DNA of 64,000 nucleotides from Chrysomallon squamiferum (taxonomy: Eukaryota > Mollusca > Gastropoda > Neomphalida > Peltospiridae): NCBI GenBank assembly GCA_012295275.1, contig CM022677.1, positions 14,048,832 to 14,112,831 of the forward strand, read 5' to 3'. The stretch's first letter is position 1. Each line of letters opens with the position of its first letter. Under the pieces are notes generated by a model that was not told where the DNA came from, did not search any database, and saw only the letters and a program-made list of their open reading frames with translations. Below, one piece after another: positions 61,873-64,000 of the stretch. The translations under genes and the position numbers were made by a program.

Positions 61873-61889
61873 TTCAGTTACGTATTGCT
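61873..61889 (+). other. Residual Oxford Nanopore adapter tail
   Basis: TTCAGTTACGTATTGCT matches the last 17 bases of the ligation adapter. The preceding CATACG is a degraded form of its TACTTCG. True genomic sequence of this contig probably begins at 61890. Confidence 0.85.
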
Positions 61890-61919
61890 GAATCTCAGTT
61901 TGGTCGCGCCAAAGCTGGA

Positions 61920-62144
61920 ATGCCATATTTGTTTAGAAGTAATCATCCAGTGTCACAATTTGCGTCTAGAAAACAACACTCTACGTCAAAGTTTCGTGTT
62001 TTTAGTAAACACTCAGATACAAGTTTTATCATGTCTCGAAGAACCAAACTGGCCAGCAGATTTTTTAATACGTTTGCACAGTCCGACTTGTATTTGCAAC
62101 TTTCACCCAAACGTTTCTTCACAAAAACACACGCCATTGTTTAG
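61920..62144 (+). other. Unassigned ORF, open on both strands
   Basis: The plus frame begins MPYLFRSNHPVSQFASRKQH and ends RFFTKTHAIV (74 codons). It is also open upstream into the adapter, which is artefactual. The minus strand holds a 64-codon Cys-containing frame from 62137 to 61943 (MACVFVKKRLGESCKYKSDC, then ANVLKNLLASLVLRD). Base composition is richer in GC than its right flank, which hints at real coding sequence on one strand. I recognise neither product. Confidence 0.3.
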
Positions 62145-62363
62145 GACGAACAAGTACCACATTTCTTAAAATATACTGATTAAATATTAATTACCATAAA
62201 AATAAAAACACAGGCTATGGTGTAATTATTGAAAATCACCTTCATCTTTCTCCATCTCACTGACTCCAGCTTAGAAAAAGTATATTTCCCAACGCTTTGC
62301 CAGGAATTTACTACTTCTGTCAGGAAGAGCTAAAAAAACAAAAAACACAAACACATCCCTTAC

Positions 62364-62395
<32 letters not shown>

Positions 62396-64000
62396 TTCGA
62401 TCCTTTTGTTAATAACATGAATCTGGAAATGGGTATATTTCTCCACTAGAATAAAAGCTAAGTATCAACTTTTTAGCAAGTTGAAAAAAGGGTACATAAT
62501 TCTCTGTTTCCCTGCAGCATTCACAGATTTAGAGTTCTAGTTTTATTGTAATAACAAAGGTGACATACTTTTCTTTTCTTTTTTTTAATAATCTCTAATA
62601 AAGTCAATAATAAAAAAAGTTAATCTATAAGCACGAGCTAAATGTTTTCATTATCCACTGATCTTCTATAAAACAAAATATTTTTCTTCGGCATTCAGCA
62701 CTAGTAAATATCGTAATGTGGTCAAGTAAAAAAATCATTTTTTTATTATACGATGTTTTTTTTATTTATTTATTTATTTATTTATTTATTATTATTAGTA
62801 GTAGTAGTAGTAGTACTACTAGTAGTTATTGAGCTTCTCAGATAAATGTCTTGCTCATTCTCACGTTTTTATTGTTATCTAAAAAAAATTAACAAATAAA
62901 AATTAAATACAAAAATACAACATCATGTTTTATTTCACAATGAAGAGGATTGAAAAGTGGATATCTCCAGGTTACTTGTCTGTGCAAAGCTATAGCTACG
63001 TCATAAAATGTATTGAAATCTAGATCTGTAGTGATGATGTTAACATTTCAAGTGCTATGGATGCTGAGAAGTAAAGAAATCGAATAAAGATTAAAGTTTT
63101 CTTTATATTACTATTGTTGTTTTGTCATTGTTGTTGTCGTTGTTCTTGTTGTTGATATTGTTTTATGTGTTTACTATAGCATTATAGTAAACATTACTGT
63201 GAAAACTTTGTGATTCAGAAATTTAGATTGGGCTTCCAGGTCAGCATGTTTTTATAAACAACAGTAGAATTATATGTGAAATCCAAAATGTCGACAACGC
63301 TTCCATTCTAAAGTGACATTTTATTACATCAGAACATGTTTCACTGAAAAGCTAAGTAGGAGTAATTTTACACGTCGTTATGAAAATAAGATGCATTTTG
63401 TTAATAGAGGCGCAGCGATAATATTATGTATTGAAAAGATGGCGAATTGAAAAATACAGCTGTTTTTTGTTTTTGTTTTTTTTAATTAACAAGATTAGAT
63501 AATTTTATTTCGCAGTAAATAATTAGCTTATTGTTTAATTAAATGATATATCGTACCTAACAAGTTCAATAATAAATCAACGTTTAAGGAAGCGTATTAT
63601 TCTCTCTCTCCGTTTTTAATTTTTTAATTTTGTTTTATTAAGATACTAGAATTGCAGTTGAGAGATGGGAGGCTAGATTAAGATGAATTAACTTCACCAT
63701 GTTATTGATATTTGCAAGTGCATCTTTCTTAAAGTAGTACTAAAATAGTCCAGAATATAGTGAAACATTAATAAAAGCAACATTATTATTAAAAGAGAAG
63801 TGAAAAGGTGAAAATGCGCAAGATGAACCTTATAACATTATAAGACAAGTTTTGTAAATATACTGCGCTGTTACAGATTAATTCTTATTTAACTGTAGAA
63901 AGTTATGTTCTATTATCTCCCATAAAAATTAATATTCAGCTAGGAATAATCTTGAGAGCTATATATAAATGCGTTCATCTATATATAAGAAGAACATTTG
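62145..64000. other. AT-rich non-coding DNA
   Basis: It holds a (TA)n run at 62378-62396, a (TTTA)n run at 62763-62790 followed by AGT trinucleotides, and short GTT runs near 63115-63150. No exon or known element recognised. Confidence 0.5.

Overview
The window looks like AT-rich nuclear DNA from an animal. Short exons with GT/AG junctions are separated by long AT-rich introns, and there is a very large microsatellite load, chiefly (GA)n/(CT)n, (TA)n, (CA)n and (AAT)n. The protein content (an MCC-type coiled-coil gene and duplicated RING/coiled-coil/beta-propeller TRIM-like genes) and a TTAGGG-type interstitial repeat fit an invertebrate bilaterian. A mollusc is my best guess, but that is inference. 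Two runs of exactly 200 Ns (36074-36273 and 61660-61859) split the window into three contigs. The right edge of each gap carries what I recognise as Oxford Nanopore ligation-adapter sequence, so the order, orientation and copy number of the three contigs should not be trusted.

Contig 1, left part (about 3.7-12.35 kb, + strand): a homologue of MCC (colorectal mutant cancer protein). Exons can be followed to an intact C-terminus ending in the family's PDZ-binding tail NETSL. The five 3' exons are clean and phase-consistent. The 5' exons carry nonsense codons, frameshifts and a large internal loss, so the copy is a pseudogene, an error-rich consensus, or a gene expressed only as a C-terminal half. 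Several of its introns consist of tandem copies of the neighbouring splice junction.

Contig 1, right part, and contig 2, left part: one ancestral module occurs again and again. It consists of MCC 3' flank, a ~120 bp minisatellite, a TRIM-like gene on the minus strand, its upstream non-coding exon and flanking repeats. Copy A (14.2-23.5 kb) has a TRIM gene broken by a 1-nt frameshift. Copy B (36.3-44.8 kb) has an intact 535-aa TRIM gene. Copy C (30.5-32.9 kb) keeps only the upstream exon, and copy D (35.0-36.07 kb) is inverted and cut by the gap. A and B may be real tandem paralogues or unpurged haplotypes.

Contig 2, right part (45-61.66 kb): a decayed Tc1/mariner transposase, a tRNA-like (SINE head) relic, diverged ~1.75 kb tandem units rich in GA and ACT/ATT arrays, a degenerate telomere-like stretch, and a ~1.2 kb tandem duplication. 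These are followed by the 3' end of an unidentified minus-strand gene (57.3-60.0 kb) and a second, broken, inverted MCC fragment running into the gap. Contig 3 (61.89-64 kb) holds one short unassigned ORF pair and AT-rich DNA.
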